A stretch of DNA of 64,000 nt from Ostreococcus mediterraneus (taxonomy: Eukaryota; Chlorophyta; Mamiellophyceae; Mamiellales; Bathycoccaceae), in the NCBI GenBank assembly GCA_012295225.1, contig WMKK01000015.1, forward strand, positions 62,001-126,000, read 5' to 3'. Shown here piece by piece: positions 1-9,860 of the stretch; the first letter of the stretch is position 1; each line of letters opens with the position of its first letter. The notes beneath the pieces were generated by a model. It had not been told where the DNA came from and did no database searches. It saw only the letters and a list, made by a program, of their open reading frames with translations. Both the position numbers and the translations under genes were made by a program.

Positions 1-1445
1 TCCACGTTCGGCGCAAAGCGCGTGTACCCGTCGCCGTCCAAATGATGGTCGACGTCGGGGCTCCACTCCATGAGGTCGATGCCGTTTACAATCCCACTCA
101 GTTTGCCTTCGCCGAATTCGCGAATGATTGGGGCCAGCCCCCATCCGCCCATATCCGTCGTGATCTCCCACGCGTAGCCTTCGCTCACGGCAATCACCTT
201 GGTGGCGAGCTTCAGCCCGGCTTGCATAATGTTCATGCATTCGCCGCCGAACGGGTCGTCCAATTTGAAGAAATCTTCATAGTGTGCCGGGAGCTGCAAC
301 GCGCCAAACTCGTTCAGCGGCCCTCGTCCTTGATGCGCCAAGTTATGAATGACGAAACACGAGCGTGCAAACTCAAACTTGCCGTGATCGCGGTAATACG
401 CTTGCAAATATACCGGTAGGAGCGACGCGTGCCAGTCGTTGGCGACGAAAATTAAATTCTCATCCCCGTACGGGAATCCCCCGCACGGCACTTGCCACAC
501 CGCCTCTAACGCGGCTTGGCACAGCATTGAGTTTCTAAACGTCGCCGCCGATCGGTCACCGCTATAAATTGAATCTCTCACGTGGTGATACGCCCCGTGG
601 TCGACGAATACGTAATCCACGCCGTCCCGGTACGAGTGAAAGTATCCCACCTCAGTGCTGCCCCCCAACACGTTGAAGTTCACCCGAACGCCCGTGTCGA
701 ACACGCCTTCGTACTCTTTATATCTCGGCACGACAACCATCACGCGATGACCGCGTGCGGCGAGAGCTTTAGGCAACGACTGCATGACGTCGCCTAAACC
801 ACCCGTCTTTGAAAAAGGCGCGCACTCGCTCGCCACCATGACAATGTTCAACTTTTCGCGGCACTTTGGCTGCTCTTCAACGCGTGGCGGTGCGACGACC
901 ACGCGCTCGGCCACCGGCGCGGATGGTGGTGGCGGCGGCGGCGGCTGCACCGGCGTCGTCGTCGTCTTCGTCGTCGGCGCCGGCGCCGGCGCCGCTTCGA
1001 CCCCGCGCCCGCCGTCCGCGTCGTACATCAACACATCCCCCACCGCAGGCCTCGACGCCGCACCAGACCCCGCACTCCCACCACTCACCACCGCCGCCAC
1101 CGACGACGACGACGACGCCACCCCACGTCTGCGCTCCAATTTCGCCATCAACGCCTTCTGTTTCTCCAGCAGCTCCGCGCTCCGCGCGCGCAACGCCGCC
1201 AACCTCGCGCTCGCATCCGCATCCGCATCGCCCTCATCCCTCGTCCCCGCGCGCGTGCGCACGCCCAGCCCCGATCCCCGCCCCGCGCGCGTCGCCGACG
1301 CCCCCGCACCGACCCGCGCGAGACGCACGCACCGCGCGCGCGCGCGCGCTTTATCCATTCGTGTCCCGCGCGCGCCACCGCAGCGATGCGTCTGCGTCAC
1401 CGCGCGCGACGCAGACGCGGCGATCGCGGACGCGGACGACGTCAT
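1..1445 (-). CDS. SS2: Starch synthase, SSII-type (GT5), C-terminus outside window
   Basis: This gene adds glucose from ADP-glucose to growing starch chains in the plastid. The reading frame enters from the left edge, so only about 481 N-terminal residues are visible and the stop codon is missing. An arginine- and alanine-rich, transit-peptide-like start leads into a low-complexity Ala/Pro/Thr linker. The GT5 domain begins near residue 200 (NIVMVASECAPFSKTGGLGD, with the KTGGL substrate loop). Further in come VANDWHASLLP, HNLAHQGRGP and IVNGIDLMEWSPDVDHHL. The last two resemble plant SSII more than SSI or granule-bound enzymes, which is a subclass inference. The start could be the ATG at 1445 or at 1358; I prefer 1445 because it gives a better plastid targeting sequence. 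It diverges from the LPA1-like gene across a repeat-filled gap. Confidence 0.92.
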   Translation of the reverse strand, partial: MTSSASAIAASASRAVTQTHRCGGARGTRMDKARARARCVRLARVGAGASATRAGRGSGLGVRTRAGTRDEGDADADASARLAALRARSAELLEKQKALMAKLERRRGVASSSSSVAAVVSGGSAGSGAASRPAVGDVLMYDADGGRGVEAAPAPAPTTKTTTTPVQPPPPPPPSAPVAERVVVAPPRVEEQPKCREKLNIVMVASECAPFSKTGGLGDVMQSLPKALAARGHRVMVVVPRYKEYEGVFDTGVRVNFNVLGGSTEVGYFHSYRDGVDYVFVDHGAYHHVRDSIYSGDRSAATFRNSMLCQAALEAVWQVPCGGFPYGDENLIFVANDWHASLLPVYLQAYYRDHGKFEFARSCFVIHNLAHQGRGPLNEFGALQLPAHYEDFFKLDDPFGGECMNIMQAGLKLATKVIAVSEGYAWEITTDMGGWGLAPIIREFGEGKLSGIVNGIDLMEWSPDVDHHLDGDGYTRFAPNV

Positions 1446-1573
1446 CGCGTGCGAACGAGGGTTTCGCGCGTCTTTGCCGCAGACTCGCGCGCGATGCCGA
1501 CGCGCGGGCGACGGGCGACGGCGAAATGGCGCGCGAATTGTACAGTCAGCGTCGTTTGCCCTCGACTCCAGGC

Positions 1574-2091
1574 GCGATTTCATTGGTCGATTAACTCTAG
1601 GGCGAGGGACTCGCGATTTCATTGGTCGATTAACTCNNNNNNNNNNNNNNNNNNNNNNNNNNNNNNNNNNNNNNNNNNNNNNNNNNNNNNNNNNNNNNNN
1701 NNNNNNNNNNNNNNNNNNNNNNNNNNNNNNNNNNNNNNNNNNNNNNNNNNNNNNNNNNNNNNNNNNNNNNNNNNNNNNNNNNNNNNNNNNNNNNNNNNNN
1801 NNNNNNNNNNNNNNNNNNNNNNNNNNNNNNNNNNNNNNNNNNNNNNNNNNNNNNNNNNNNNNNNNNNNNNNNNNNNNNNNNNNNNNNNNNNNNNNNNNNN
1901 NNNNNNNNNNNNNNNNNNNNNNNNNNNNNNNNNNNNNNNNNNNNNNNNNNNNNNNNNNNNNNNNNNNNNNNNNNNNNNNNNNNNNNNNNNNNNNNNNNNN
2001 NNNNNNNNNNNNNNNNNNNNNNNNNNNNNNNNNNNNAGGGCGAGGGACTCGCGATTTCATTGGTCGATTAACTCAAGACGAGGGACTCGCC
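1574..2091. repeat. 39-bp tandem repeat (minisatellite) interrupted by assembly gap
   Basis: A 39-base unit containing ATTTCATTGGTCGATTAACT repeats head to tail: copies start at 1574 and 1613, another sits directly after the gap (core at 2051), and a degenerate end follows to about 2091. The unknown bases between them are probably more copies that the assembly could not resolve. It lies in the region shared by the starch synthase and LPA1-like promoters. The rest of 1446-2296 shows no other coding signal. Confidence 0.9.
1637..2036. other. Assembly gap, 400 unknown bases
   Basis: Exactly 400 N lie inside the tandem repeat. The round number and the position within a repeat suggest an estimated rather than measured gap length. 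The spacing of the flanking repeat copies is not a multiple of 39, which fits an estimated size. Confidence 0.98.
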
Positions 2092-2296
2092 GGTCCGCAC
2101 GCACGCAGCACACGTATGCGCGACCAATGCTGGTCAAATATGTATTCAAACTACGCCCATGGTGTGCTCGCTAAAAAAGTATATCCCCCAACGCAAGGAC
2201 TGCTCCCCCATAGTGTATAGGTGCGTAGGAGTATGCGTGCGAGTGCGGCACGGGTGACGGTGACGAGGCGCGTGACGTCACACCGCGACGCGACGG

Positions 2297-3301
2297 ATGT
2301 ATGCGTCGACGACGCGCGCGATGGCGGTGAGGGCGGCGCGGCGCGGACGCGAGGGGCACGCGCGCGCGTGCCGATGGACGACGACGACGAGGAGGACGAC
2401 GCGGCGGTGCGCGCGAACGGTGGCGAGACGCGAAGACACGGCATCAGGAGGATTGTTAGCCACTGGAGCGTCATCTTTTTCCGTGGTCGCGCGGGCGTCG
2501 ATGCGGAGCGGGGATGACGGGGACGATGACGGCGCAGGGCGATCGAAACCGTCGTATTCGAACGAGACGAAGCTTCGCTCGGAGGCTCAGGCGCCGTTTC
2601 GAGTGGCGAGGCAATTTTTGTACGGCGCGTGCGGCGCTTCGGCGACCATCGGGACTGGCATCGCGACGATTCAGTTGCTCACAAAGCTTGCGGGCGCGCC
2701 GAGCGCGCCGCCGATCGAGGGGACGTTAGAAAATTTAGCTATTGATGTCACAGCTTTGGCGGTGTTTGCGTTTTTGTATACTCGTGAGGAGAAGGCCAAG
2801 GAGAAGCAAATGGCGCGCATCGGGAGAGAGGAGCGGTTGGGACGGCTGCGACTGGAGCTCGCGGGCGGTCGGAGCGTGCGTTTGGAGGATTTGCGTGGGT
2901 TTTCGCGCGCGGTGATCGTGAGTGGTGATGAAGAGTATTTGCGTGACGCCATAGGCGATGCCGAACGCGTGCGTGAGGAATTGGTGAAGCGAGGCGTGCT
3001 CGTTATTCCGGTGCCGACGACGGCGTCGGCGGATGTCCCGCCGCCCGCGGCGGAGGATCGTAAGTTCCGCGCCACGCCTCTGCGCGTCAACGAATGGCTC
3101 GAGTGGGTTCGCGAGCAAAAGTCGATGGCAAAGGTTGGCGATGATAAGGGTGTGTACGTTGGGTTACGCATGGATGGCCGCGTTCGAAGTTCGGGGACGG
3201 GTCGCGTACCCTTTGAGCGATTTAGCGTCGAGCTCCCACCGGTGGATTCTTGGGGAGGCGCGCTCGATGGTTTCGACGGTCGCGTCGGCGTCGACTCTTA
3301 A
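2297..3301 (+). CDS. LPA1/REP27-like photosystem II assembly or repair protein (DUF3493 family)
   Basis: The protein is 334 residues. The first roughly 70 residues are basic and rich in Ala, Arg and Thr, as expected of a plastid targeting sequence. The family core follows: APFRVARQFLYGACGASATI and a first membrane helix at about 105-130, then a second helix at about 146-162 ending in YTREEKAKEKQ. This two-helix arrangement matches the Low PSII Accumulation 1/REP27 family, whose members help make or repair photosystem II in thylakoids. The C-terminal half is soluble and not recognised. The canonical LPA1 TPR repeats are not obvious, so it may be a paralogue of the DUF3493 type. The first ATG of the frame was chosen; its early Thr/Arg-rich stretch is low complexity. 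Confidence 0.75.
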   Translation: MYASTTRAMAVRAARRGREGHARACRWTTTTRRTTRRCARTVARREDTASGGLLATGASSFSVVARASMRSGDDGDDDGAGRSKPSYSNETKLRSEAQAPFRVARQFLYGACGASATIGTGIATIQLLTKLAGAPSAPPIEGTLENLAIDVTALAVFAFLYTREEKAKEKQMARIGREERLGRLRLELAGGRSVRLEDLRGFSRAVIVSGDEEYLRDAIGDAERVREELVKRGVLVIPVPTTASADVPPPAAEDRKFRATPLRVNEWLEWVREQKSMAKVGDDKGVYVGLRMDGRVRSSGTGRVPFERFSVELPPVDSWGGALDGFDGRVGVDS

Positions 3302-3357
3302 TTCATGTGACAATATCATCCAATTGTATTAGAATTTAACACAGAAGAAAAAGACTA

Positions 3358-4878
3358 TTATAGCAGCGGCTGGTTGACGAAGACGACAGCCGCGGCGACG
3401 CCCGCGTTGACGCATCCGTGTCGAGCCGTCACCGTCACCGCGCGTCTCGGTGGCGCCGCGCGTGGACCAAACGAGCTCGACACACCCATGGTTTGCATGA
3501 CGAAATTAAATGCATCGTTGACGAATGCGCCGCTTCTGTTTCGACCTCGGCGTCCAGTCTCGCTTCGAATATCGATCCATTGCACGCGAATGGCGAATTC
3601 GCGCGCGTTCAATTGTTCAACCCACGCGTTTAAACCATCCGGAACATCCGTCACGCTCACGCGCGGCGCACACGACGTACCCGCGCCATCAAGAGCAACG
3701 AGCGTAGACTCAACGACGGCGATGATCTCTACGCTCGCTGGAGCGACCGGCGCGGAAACTGAATAGTCATTCAACGCGAGCGAAATTTCAGGCGCGCGTT
3801 CAATAGCGTCCACCGTCCATCGTCGATTCGCCGGCACCAGCGTCCCACGGCTCGACTCAAGTTCGCGCAAACCATCTCGCCAGATGATATCTTCCGCGAC
3901 TGCGCGCTGTGCGGCGTACCTCGGGTCGTCGGCACTGCGTAAGTATAGGGACATCACGCCCGACGCCAAAATCCCGTCTAAAACGTCGACGCCTCGCGTC
4001 CCGAGCGTGACGTCGCATTCCGACATTGGAACCACCGCATGGCAATGCGTGGCGCCCGAACCAGCAATGACGCGCACGCGCGGTGCGCGACTGTCGCGAT
4101 AGTACAGCGCAGAATCGCGGTAGCCGCCCATGCGGTCGTTCACACCCGCGACGAAGACGGTTGGAATGGTCATCGAAGCCGCAAACGCTTGATAGAGCTG
4201 CGCCCCGATATCGTTCACATCGTTCACATCCTCCGACCCAATCGTAGGCGCGATAGCGAGCACGCACGCGACGCGACCGGGCATGCGTGCGTCGACGCGC
4301 TGGGCGGTGTATTGCGTTAAAGCGCCGCCAACGCTAAATCCGGCAAAGCCGATGAGGCGAGCGTCGACTGGAGCCGCGAGCGAACCCGTCTGCGCCAAAT
4401 CTGCCACATATTCCACGGCGTGCGTCATGAAATTGACATATCTCGTGGCGATTTCTCTTAAATCCATACCATTCGATGTGGATGATGCGCCTGGGAATAT
4501 ACCGCCGGAAAAGGCGCGGGCGCCGACGCCAATCCGGCGAGGCGTCGCTACGGCGAATCCGTGCGAGCACAGCGTACGAGTCAATCCGCCCAATAAGTTC
4601 CGCCATGCGTTGAATGGGAACCCGTGAATTGGAAATAAAAACACTACGAGAGGCAAACCTTCGCTGGTTGCCGCCGCGGCGGCGGTGGCGCTGTATTGAA
4701 TGACGAGTTCGCCGGCTTCCCGCGCCGCGCCGCCATCAGCGATGGCGACGGCGTCCGACGCCAGCGTCGGTTGCGCGAACGGTCCAGGCTGTTCGAAATC
4801 GTGGACGCTCGCGGCGACTGCACATTGGACTATGGCGGCGTACGCGATTGCGCGAATGAGTCGGCGCGCGCGGTGCAT
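3358..4878 (-). CDS. Secreted alpha/beta hydrolase (chlorophyllase/lipase-like)
   Basis: The protein has 506 residues. The ATG at 4878 gives a short basic start and a hydrophobic helix (RLIRAIAYAAIVQCAVAAS) that reads as a signal peptide. The hydrolase fold follows: a strand and oxyanion region in LPLVVFLFPIHGFPFNAW, a nucleophile elbow GFAGFSVGGAL (serine in GFSVG), a likely acid in VAGVNDRMGG and a likely catalytic histidine in GATHCHAV. The layout resembles chlorophyllase- or PAF-hydrolase-like enzymes, but the substrate cannot be read from the sequence. The last 150 residues are an extra beta-rich tail that I do not recognise. Secretion or entry to the endomembrane system is inferred from the signal peptide. 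Confidence 0.72.
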   Translation of the reverse strand: MHRARRLIRAIAYAAIVQCAVAASVHDFEQPGPFAQPTLASDAVAIADGGAAREAGELVIQYSATAAAAATSEGLPLVVFLFPIHGFPFNAWRNLLGGLTRTLCSHGFAVATPRRIGVGARAFSGGIFPGASSTSNGMDLREIATRYVNFMTHAVEYVADLAQTGSLAAPVDARLIGFAGFSVGGALTQYTAQRVDARMPGRVACVLAIAPTIGSEDVNDVNDIGAQLYQAFAASMTIPTVFVAGVNDRMGGYRDSALYYRDSRAPRVRVIAGSGATHCHAVVPMSECDVTLGTRGVDVLDGILASGVMSLYLRSADDPRYAAQRAVAEDIIWRDGLRELESSRGTLVPANRRWTVDAIERAPEISLALNDYSVSAPVAPASVEIIAVVESTLVALDGAGTSCAPRVSVTDVPDGLNAWVEQLNAREFAIRVQWIDIRSETGRRGRNRSGAFVNDAFNFVMQTMGVSSSFGPRAAPPRRAVTVTARHGCVNAGVAAAVVFVNQPLL

Positions 4879-4990
4879 GGGTGTGGTGCGTGCGTGGGAA
4901 TGACAACAATCATGTGACAATCAAATGTGAATTTCACTCTCGCCATCGGGTACTATCTGCTACAGCTGCTACCGGTTATTGTGGGTCAAG

Positions 4991-6202
4991 TCATCGTACT
5001 TGAAATATTTTTCCCGTGATGCGTTCTAATCGCATCGCTATGAAAGATTTCGCGCGCGTCGAAATCGTAGTCAAAGACGAAGACGACGCGTTCGCAATCG
5101 TCTTGTCTTCGACGTCGTGAATGTTCACCTCCGCCACGGCGTTGGATAACACGTGCTCTTGATCGACACCATCGTCACGTGCGCGCGCGTACGATGCACG
5201 CGCGCGGCGCAATTCGCGAGCTGCGCACTGGTACTTACATACACAGTACACCATGTGCATAAACGTAAATTCTGGCCACAACGCGTTGACAAAGACGAGC
5301 GCGGCGAATCGAGCGTTGTACAACATGTAATCGCTCAATCGCGTCTCCCCAGACGTACGCACGAGTAAATCCACCTCGGGCATCACCGCCCACGTCGTCG
5401 CCGTCGTCGAACATTGTCGTCCTTCATCGCATCGAGACACATCTCCAAATCTTTCGCATCCGTGCAAACACGCCTCGACGACGCGCTCATCCGCGTCGCT
5501 CGCCCTCAGCTCACCATTTTTCACACCGTCGCGAACGTCTCCGATCGCGCGCACGATGTCCTCGCGACCAGTATACCCCAAACACACGTTTAACATTGGC
5601 CCTTTGTGCGTCCACGTCGCACGCATCACCGCTCGAGCCGCGTCCCGAACACGTTTCGGCAACGCGTCCAAGTCCCCGCTCACGTGTACCCGTGCATCGT
5701 ACTCGCGCACCGCCGCCGATTCCCCCATGGCTTCGAGCCTATCACACACTAAATCAAACAATTCCTCTAATTCCTCGCGCGTGCGCTTAAAGTTCTCCGT
5801 GCTAAGCGCGTAGACGCTCAAGACGTCGGCGCCGAGCTCAAAGCTCCACGCCGCGAGCGCATCCAACGTCGCCGCGCCCGCCTCGTGCCCGCGCGATGCG
5901 CGCAACTCTCGCGTGCGCGCATAGCGACGATTTCCATCCATAATCACCGCGATGTGCCGAGGTGTCGCGCCGCGCCGGAGCGCGCGCAGGATGAGCCGAC
6001 GGAGCGTCGTGAGCAGCGCATCTGCACCGCGAGCGCATTCACCTTTCGCATCGTCGCGTCGTCGTCGCCGCGTCATGTCGCGCGCGACGGCGGCGGTGAC
6101 GTCGACAGTCACGGCGCCGACGATTCGGCGCGCGATTCGAGACGCGCGCGACGACGGCGGTGGCGGCGTGCGGCGGTGAGTGGCGTCGGTGACCAAACGC
6201 AT
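4991..6202 (-). CDS. cis-Prenyltransferase (dehydrodolichyl/undecaprenyl diphosphate synthase family)
   Basis: This is a 403-residue UppS/DHDDS-type enzyme, which lengthens farnesyl diphosphate with isopentenyl diphosphate in cis to make dolichol or another polyprenol. Region I is HIAVIMDGNRRYAR (catalytic Asp near residue 88). Region III is ALSTENFKR, and RTSGETRLSDYMLYNARF is the conserved region V. About 80 basic, Ser/Arg-rich residues precede the domain and could target it to an organelle. The carboxy end has an insert of roughly 60 residues compared with bacterial UppS. Eukaryotic DHDDS needs a NgBR partner; none is seen here. The longer frame begins with GTG, so the ATG at 6202 was taken. 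Only 32 bases separate it from the next gene on the other strand. Confidence 0.9.
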   Translation of the reverse strand: MRLVTDATHRRTPPPPSSRASRIARRIVGAVTVDVTAAVARDMTRRRRRDDAKGECARGADALLTTLRRLILRALRRGATPRHIAVIMDGNRRYARTRELRASRGHEAGAATLDALAAWSFELGADVLSVYALSTENFKRTREELEELFDLVCDRLEAMGESAAVREYDARVHVSGDLDALPKRVRDAARAVMRATWTHKGPMLNVCLGYTGREDIVRAIGDVRDGVKNGELRASDADERVVEACLHGCERFGDVSRCDEGRQCSTTATTWAVMPEVDLLVRTSGETRLSDYMLYNARFAALVFVNALWPEFTFMHMVYCVCKYQCAARELRRARASYARARDDGVDQEHVLSNAVAEVNIHDVEDKTIANASSSSLTTISTRAKSFIAMRLERITGKIFQVR

Positions 6203-6234
6203 CGTCACTTCGCTGCGCGCTCACGGCGCTGCAC

Positions 6235-7410
6235 ATGCCCATTCGCCGCGCCACCGTCGCCGCCACCGCGCCCGGGTCGATCACTGCGTTGTACGCGCGC
6301 GTCATCGCGCCGTTTCTCGCGCAGTTTGCGCAGCTCGCGGACGTGGAGTACTATCGAACGACGCCGCTGGACATGGTTTTGGGATTAATTGTCAAGTGCG
6401 CGGTGAGCGCGTACGGGGCGCTGCTGTGCGCGTCAATCGTGAGCGCGCGGGCGAGACGCGGGGTGAGAAAGATTCACGCGGGCGCGCGGGCGAACGCGCA
6501 CTTGGTGTTGTCGAGCGAGAAGAAATGGTCCAAGGATAATCAATCGCGGGTGTTTGGCGACGGTTGGCACGTGCGCAAGACAAAGACCATCGTGTTTATT
6601 CGTCACGGTGAGTCGACGTGGAACGAAGTGTTTAACCGTGGGTTTTTCTCGGGGCTGACCATGCCAGTGCGCATCGTGATCGGCGTGGCGTGCGAAGTGT
6701 TGAAGTTTTTCAGCGACGACTCGTATTTTCTCGACTCGCCGTTGAGCGCCAAGGGCGCGGCTCAAGCCACAGAACTTCGCGAATTTTTCACGAAAGAGCG
6801 TGCGCTGCGCGAAGCCGGGGTTGGCGATAGACAATCTGACATCGTGGACATTATCGTTGGCGTACGTGGACGGTCGGTGATTGTGTCGAGTAACTTGCGC
6901 CGGGCGGTAAATACGACGGTGCACGCGTTGTGGTGTCGATTGCGCTCAAAGAGCGAGAAGGTTGTCATTCACAGCGCATTGCAAGAGATGGCGCGTAATG
7001 TGGATACATATGCACTGGCGAGCGGTCAAGGCGAAATCGTACCCACGCAGCATCTGGCCAAGGAGCTCGGACTGGATGAATTTGACGCGAGCACGATTAT
7101 GGACGCGAGCGCCAACGCCGGGCAAAAGAGTCTCAATCGCAAGGGTGTGAACTCTCTGCGCGAGTTTGCCGCGTGGTCGATGAATGAGTCCGCGGACGTT
7201 ATCATCGCTGGCGGACACTCGATTTGGTTTCGGGAATTTTTCAAGCATTTTCTCCCGAGCGATTCCTCGTGCGAAGGCAAAACGAAGAAGATCGTCAACT
7301 GCGGCGTCGTCGCCTTTGACTTGCAATTCGGCACGCACCCCGAACACGGCGAGATGTACGCTATCGACTCGGCGAGCGTGCGCGTCGTCCGTGGTGGCTT
7401 TGGGAAGTAA
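6235..7410 (+). CDS. Histidine phosphatase superfamily protein with N-terminal membrane region
   Basis: The protein is 391 residues. The phosphoglycerate-mutase-like signature is TIVFIRHGESTWNEVFNRG, with the phospho-accepting histidine near residue 124. SSNLRRAVNT carries the second conserved arginine, and IIAGGHSIWFREFF holds the second catalytic histidine. Before the domain there are hydrophobic segments at about 45-70, and another falls inside the insert after the motif (MPVRIVIGVACEVLKFF), so membrane attachment is likely. The long insert between the RHG motif and SPLSAKGAAQA is unusual for metabolic mutases and points to a phosphatase of unknown substrate. A TGTAA motif at 7428 may be its polyadenylation signal. 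Confidence 0.78.
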   Translation: MPIRRATVAATAPGSITALYARVIAPFLAQFAQLADVEYYRTTPLDMVLGLIVKCAVSAYGALLCASIVSARARRGVRKIHAGARANAHLVLSSEKKWSKDNQSRVFGDGWHVRKTKTIVFIRHGESTWNEVFNRGFFSGLTMPVRIVIGVACEVLKFFSDDSYFLDSPLSAKGAAQATELREFFTKERALREAGVGDRQSDIVDIIVGVRGRSVIVSSNLRRAVNTTVHALWCRLRSKSEKVVIHSALQEMARNVDTYALASGQGEIVPTQHLAKELGLDEFDASTIMDASANAGQKSLNRKGVNSLREFAAWSMNESADVIIAGGHSIWFREFFKHFLPSDSSCEGKTKKIVNCGVVAFDLQFGTHPEHGEMYAIDSASVRVVRGGFGK

Positions 7411-7482
7411 TTAACGCCGTCATACGTTGTAATAAATTAAAAATGTTTTACAAATGGATCAATCGCGCTTGTCGACGTCCAA

Positions 7483-8619
7483 TCAATTTCGTTTTTCCAC
7501 CTGAATCACGAGCTCATCAAGCGACGCGCACGACACGTTTCCTTCTCTGTTACCTAGGCTTTTCATGCCTTCACGCTTGGCGTTCCACGTCAACAAATAA
7601 CCCACAGAGTTGAAGCAGCCTTGAATGTACTGGTCCATTCTCAGATGATTGGAGTGCGTCGGGTTGAATGGAATTTCACATTCCGTGGCGCCACCTTCGA
7701 TGCCTAATAATGCAAACGACACAGCGGCGACGGCCGCTATTGTGCCCCAGCCCCAGCGGCTGACGAACACAAACGGCATGCTTAAACAATACAATACCAA
7801 AAAGGTCCTCAGGTGAATGACGTAGATTTGCGGAAGTTTTGTCGCCCGCAACCGCTCGAGCGCGCCCTCTTGTAGGACTAAGAAATCGATCTGCGCGTGC
7901 AACTCTCGCACGCGAGATTCAAACCTAATTGTGTCATTCACGCTATCCTTCCCGGCGTTGTCTCTGCCGAATGCGCGATAGATTGCGCGACGAATCATCG
8001 AAATGCAAAACAACGGCGGATGCGAAGACTTTTCTATGCGCGCTCTATCTTCATCACTTAAAATTCCCACAACCTCGTTCGCGGGGATAGTTTTAATCCC
8101 ACGTAAGTACTGCTTCGAAGCCAACGCAAACCCGCATGTCCATGCACAGATATCATCCATGGCGTCGGGATCTCTACCGTCGCCGTACACCAACGCGACG
8201 TCAACTAAATTTCTCACGCCGACGTTTATATTCCCAAACGCCGTTCGACAGTCCCAAAACCGCACCGCCGCGCGTGAAAGCCTAAAAACCAACAAAAACC
8301 CCATCGTGGAAAACACCAATTGATACACCACGTCGTACACACTCAACGATGCTTGACTCTTCGGAAGCGCCAACTCGTACGCGCACGTCCAAATCACCGA
8401 GCACGCGTTGATAAACAGAAACGGCGCAATAAACGACCCTATGCCCCGTCCTCTGTAATCAAACGAAAACACAGTCTTGACCCAGTTCTGCGAGTCGTAC
8501 TCGGGCTGCAGCGCGGCGCCACGGGCGAGAGCTTTGGCGCGAATGGCGACATTCTCTGGGGCATTCATCGTGTCCACCAGGCGAAGCTTTACTCGCTCGT
8601 CGTCATCATCGATACCCAT
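7483..8619 (-). CDS. Bestrophin-like anion channel (UPF0187 family)
   Basis: The protein has 378 residues with the order of helices typical of bestrophin/VCCN-type channels. NWVKTVFSFDYRGRG opens the domain, a helix pair follows at about 55-110 (FLLVFRLSRAAVRFWDCR is the conserved Arg-rich loop), and a second pair sits near 265-310 (HLRTFLVLYCLSMPF). It then has GIEGGATECEIPF and the conserved NHLRMDQY. Plant relatives (VCCN1) sit in thylakoids and carry chloride to balance the proton gradient; some algal ones carry bicarbonate. No clear transit peptide is present in the first 40 residues, so the membrane it sits in is uncertain. It is convergent with the phosphatase gene. Confidence 0.88.
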   Translation of the reverse strand: MGIDDDDERVKLRLVDTMNAPENVAIRAKALARGAALQPEYDSQNWVKTVFSFDYRGRGIGSFIAPFLFINACSVIWTCAYELALPKSQASLSVYDVVYQLVFSTMGFLLVFRLSRAAVRFWDCRTAFGNINVGVRNLVDVALVYGDGRDPDAMDDICAWTCGFALASKQYLRGIKTIPANEVVGILSDEDRARIEKSSHPPLFCISMIRRAIYRAFGRDNAGKDSVNDTIRFESRVRELHAQIDFLVLQEGALERLRATKLPQIYVIHLRTFLVLYCLSMPFVFVSRWGWGTIAAVAAVSFALLGIEGGATECEIPFNPTHSNHLRMDQYIQGCFNSVGYLLTWNAKREGMKSLGNREGNVSCASLDELVIQVEKRN

Positions 8620-8857
8620 CGCGTCTTCGGAAGCGCGTCCCTTGCGATGCTATGCGTCGTCGATGCCGTGCGTCGATCGTTTGGGTGCGCGTGAGATTGG
8701 TGGTCGGCACTCGTCGCTTTGTGAGGACGCTATCCGTCGCTGCTCGTTTGTGTTTAGTCGGCCACGTCTACCCAATGGTGGTGCTACCTCGTACACACTT
8801 TTACAAAAACAATCAATAATAATGCTGAATAATGCTACTACCTACTAGTTGACTGCG

Positions 8858-9775
8858 CTAAATGCCGTAGACGCTTCGCGTGTTCTCTCGCGACGCGCGG
8901 TAGACGTCGCTCACCGGGACACCGTGCGTAGACGCAATCGCCTCGGCGATGCGTGGAATCATACCAGGGTGACACACTTGTCCTCGATACGGCGTCGGTG
9001 CCATGTACGGTGAATCGGTTTCGAGTAAGATTCGATCCAAAGGAACGCTCGCCACGACAGCTCGTACGTCGGAGCCATTCTTAAAGGACACCACGCCCGT
9101 AAAGCCAATACAGAGCTTTGGAAACGATGCGAGCAACGCCTGGGCTAACGTCAACGACGACGTAAAGCAATGTACGTGCACGCGCGCATCGCGAGGTAAA
9201 TGTGCGCGCATCAATTCGAGGGTATCTTCTTCCGCTTCGCGCGTGTGTACGATGAGAGGCAAGTCCAACCTCGTCGCCAACTTCATTTGTGCCTCAAAAG
9301 ACGCGCGCTGCGTCGCCTTGTACGCCTCCACGTCCACGTCCTCACTGATGCGATGATAATCTAACCCGGTCTCGCCCACGGCGACGCACTTGGCGTCCGC
9401 GCAGAGCGCCTCGATGCGCTCGGGAACGCCGGCGCCGTCCCACTCGGGCGCCGACAGCGGGTGTATGCCAAACGCCGAATACACCCCCTGTTTTTGCGAT
9501 AACTCCGCGGTGCTGGCCAAGCTCTTGAGAGAACAGCCAATGGTGATGCACGCGTCGAGGGCGGCACCGTCGTCGTGCGCGGTGGCGTCGAGCGATGCGC
9601 GCCAGTCTTCAAAACTGAGCTCCAGGCGCGGGAGCACCATGTCCAAGTGACAGTGCGTGTCGACGTACGTGTGCGCCGGCGCCGACGCCGCGCGCGCGGC
9701 TGTTGTCATCCTCCTCGCCGTCGTCGAGCGCACGCGGGTGACGAACGACGATGAAACTCTCGCCACGGTCCGCAT
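8858..9775 (-). CDS. TatD-family metal-dependent hydrolase (DNase)
   Basis: The protein is 305 residues, with all metal-binding motifs of the family. YVDTHCHLD near residue 38 has the two N-terminal histidines. Next come GETGLDYHR with its glutamate, LIVHTREAEED and VHVHCFTSS with further histidines, and ILLETDSPYMAP with the aspartate. TatD proteins are 3'-5' DNases linked to DNA repair or apoptosis-like DNA breakdown. The first 35 residues are rich in Arg, Ser, Thr and Ala and look like an organelle targeting sequence, absent from bacterial TatD. The sequence appears whole, including SVYGI at the end. Confidence 0.92.
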   Translation of the reverse strand: MRTVARVSSSFVTRVRSTTARRMTTAARAASAPAHTYVDTHCHLDMVLPRLELSFEDWRASLDATAHDDGAALDACITIGCSLKSLASTAELSQKQGVYSAFGIHPLSAPEWDGAGVPERIEALCADAKCVAVGETGLDYHRISEDVDVEAYKATQRASFEAQMKLATRLDLPLIVHTREAEEDTLELMRAHLPRDARVHVHCFTSSLTLAQALLASFPKLCIGFTGVVSFKNGSDVRAVVASVPLDRILLETDSPYMAPTPYRGQVCHPGMIPRIAEAIASTHGVPVSDVYRASRENTRSVYGI

Positions 9776-9860
9776 AGCTTTACCGAGGCGCGCAGTGTGG
9801 ATAAAGCCACCGACGTCGACGGCTGTTTATTACTATGTGAATACATTCTCTAGGCCGCAC

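Noticed and set aside
784-2220. Long plus-strand frames crossing the assembly gap
   Set aside because: They run antisense to the starch synthase and through unknown bases; the products are Ala/Arg/Pro-rich with no family likeness.
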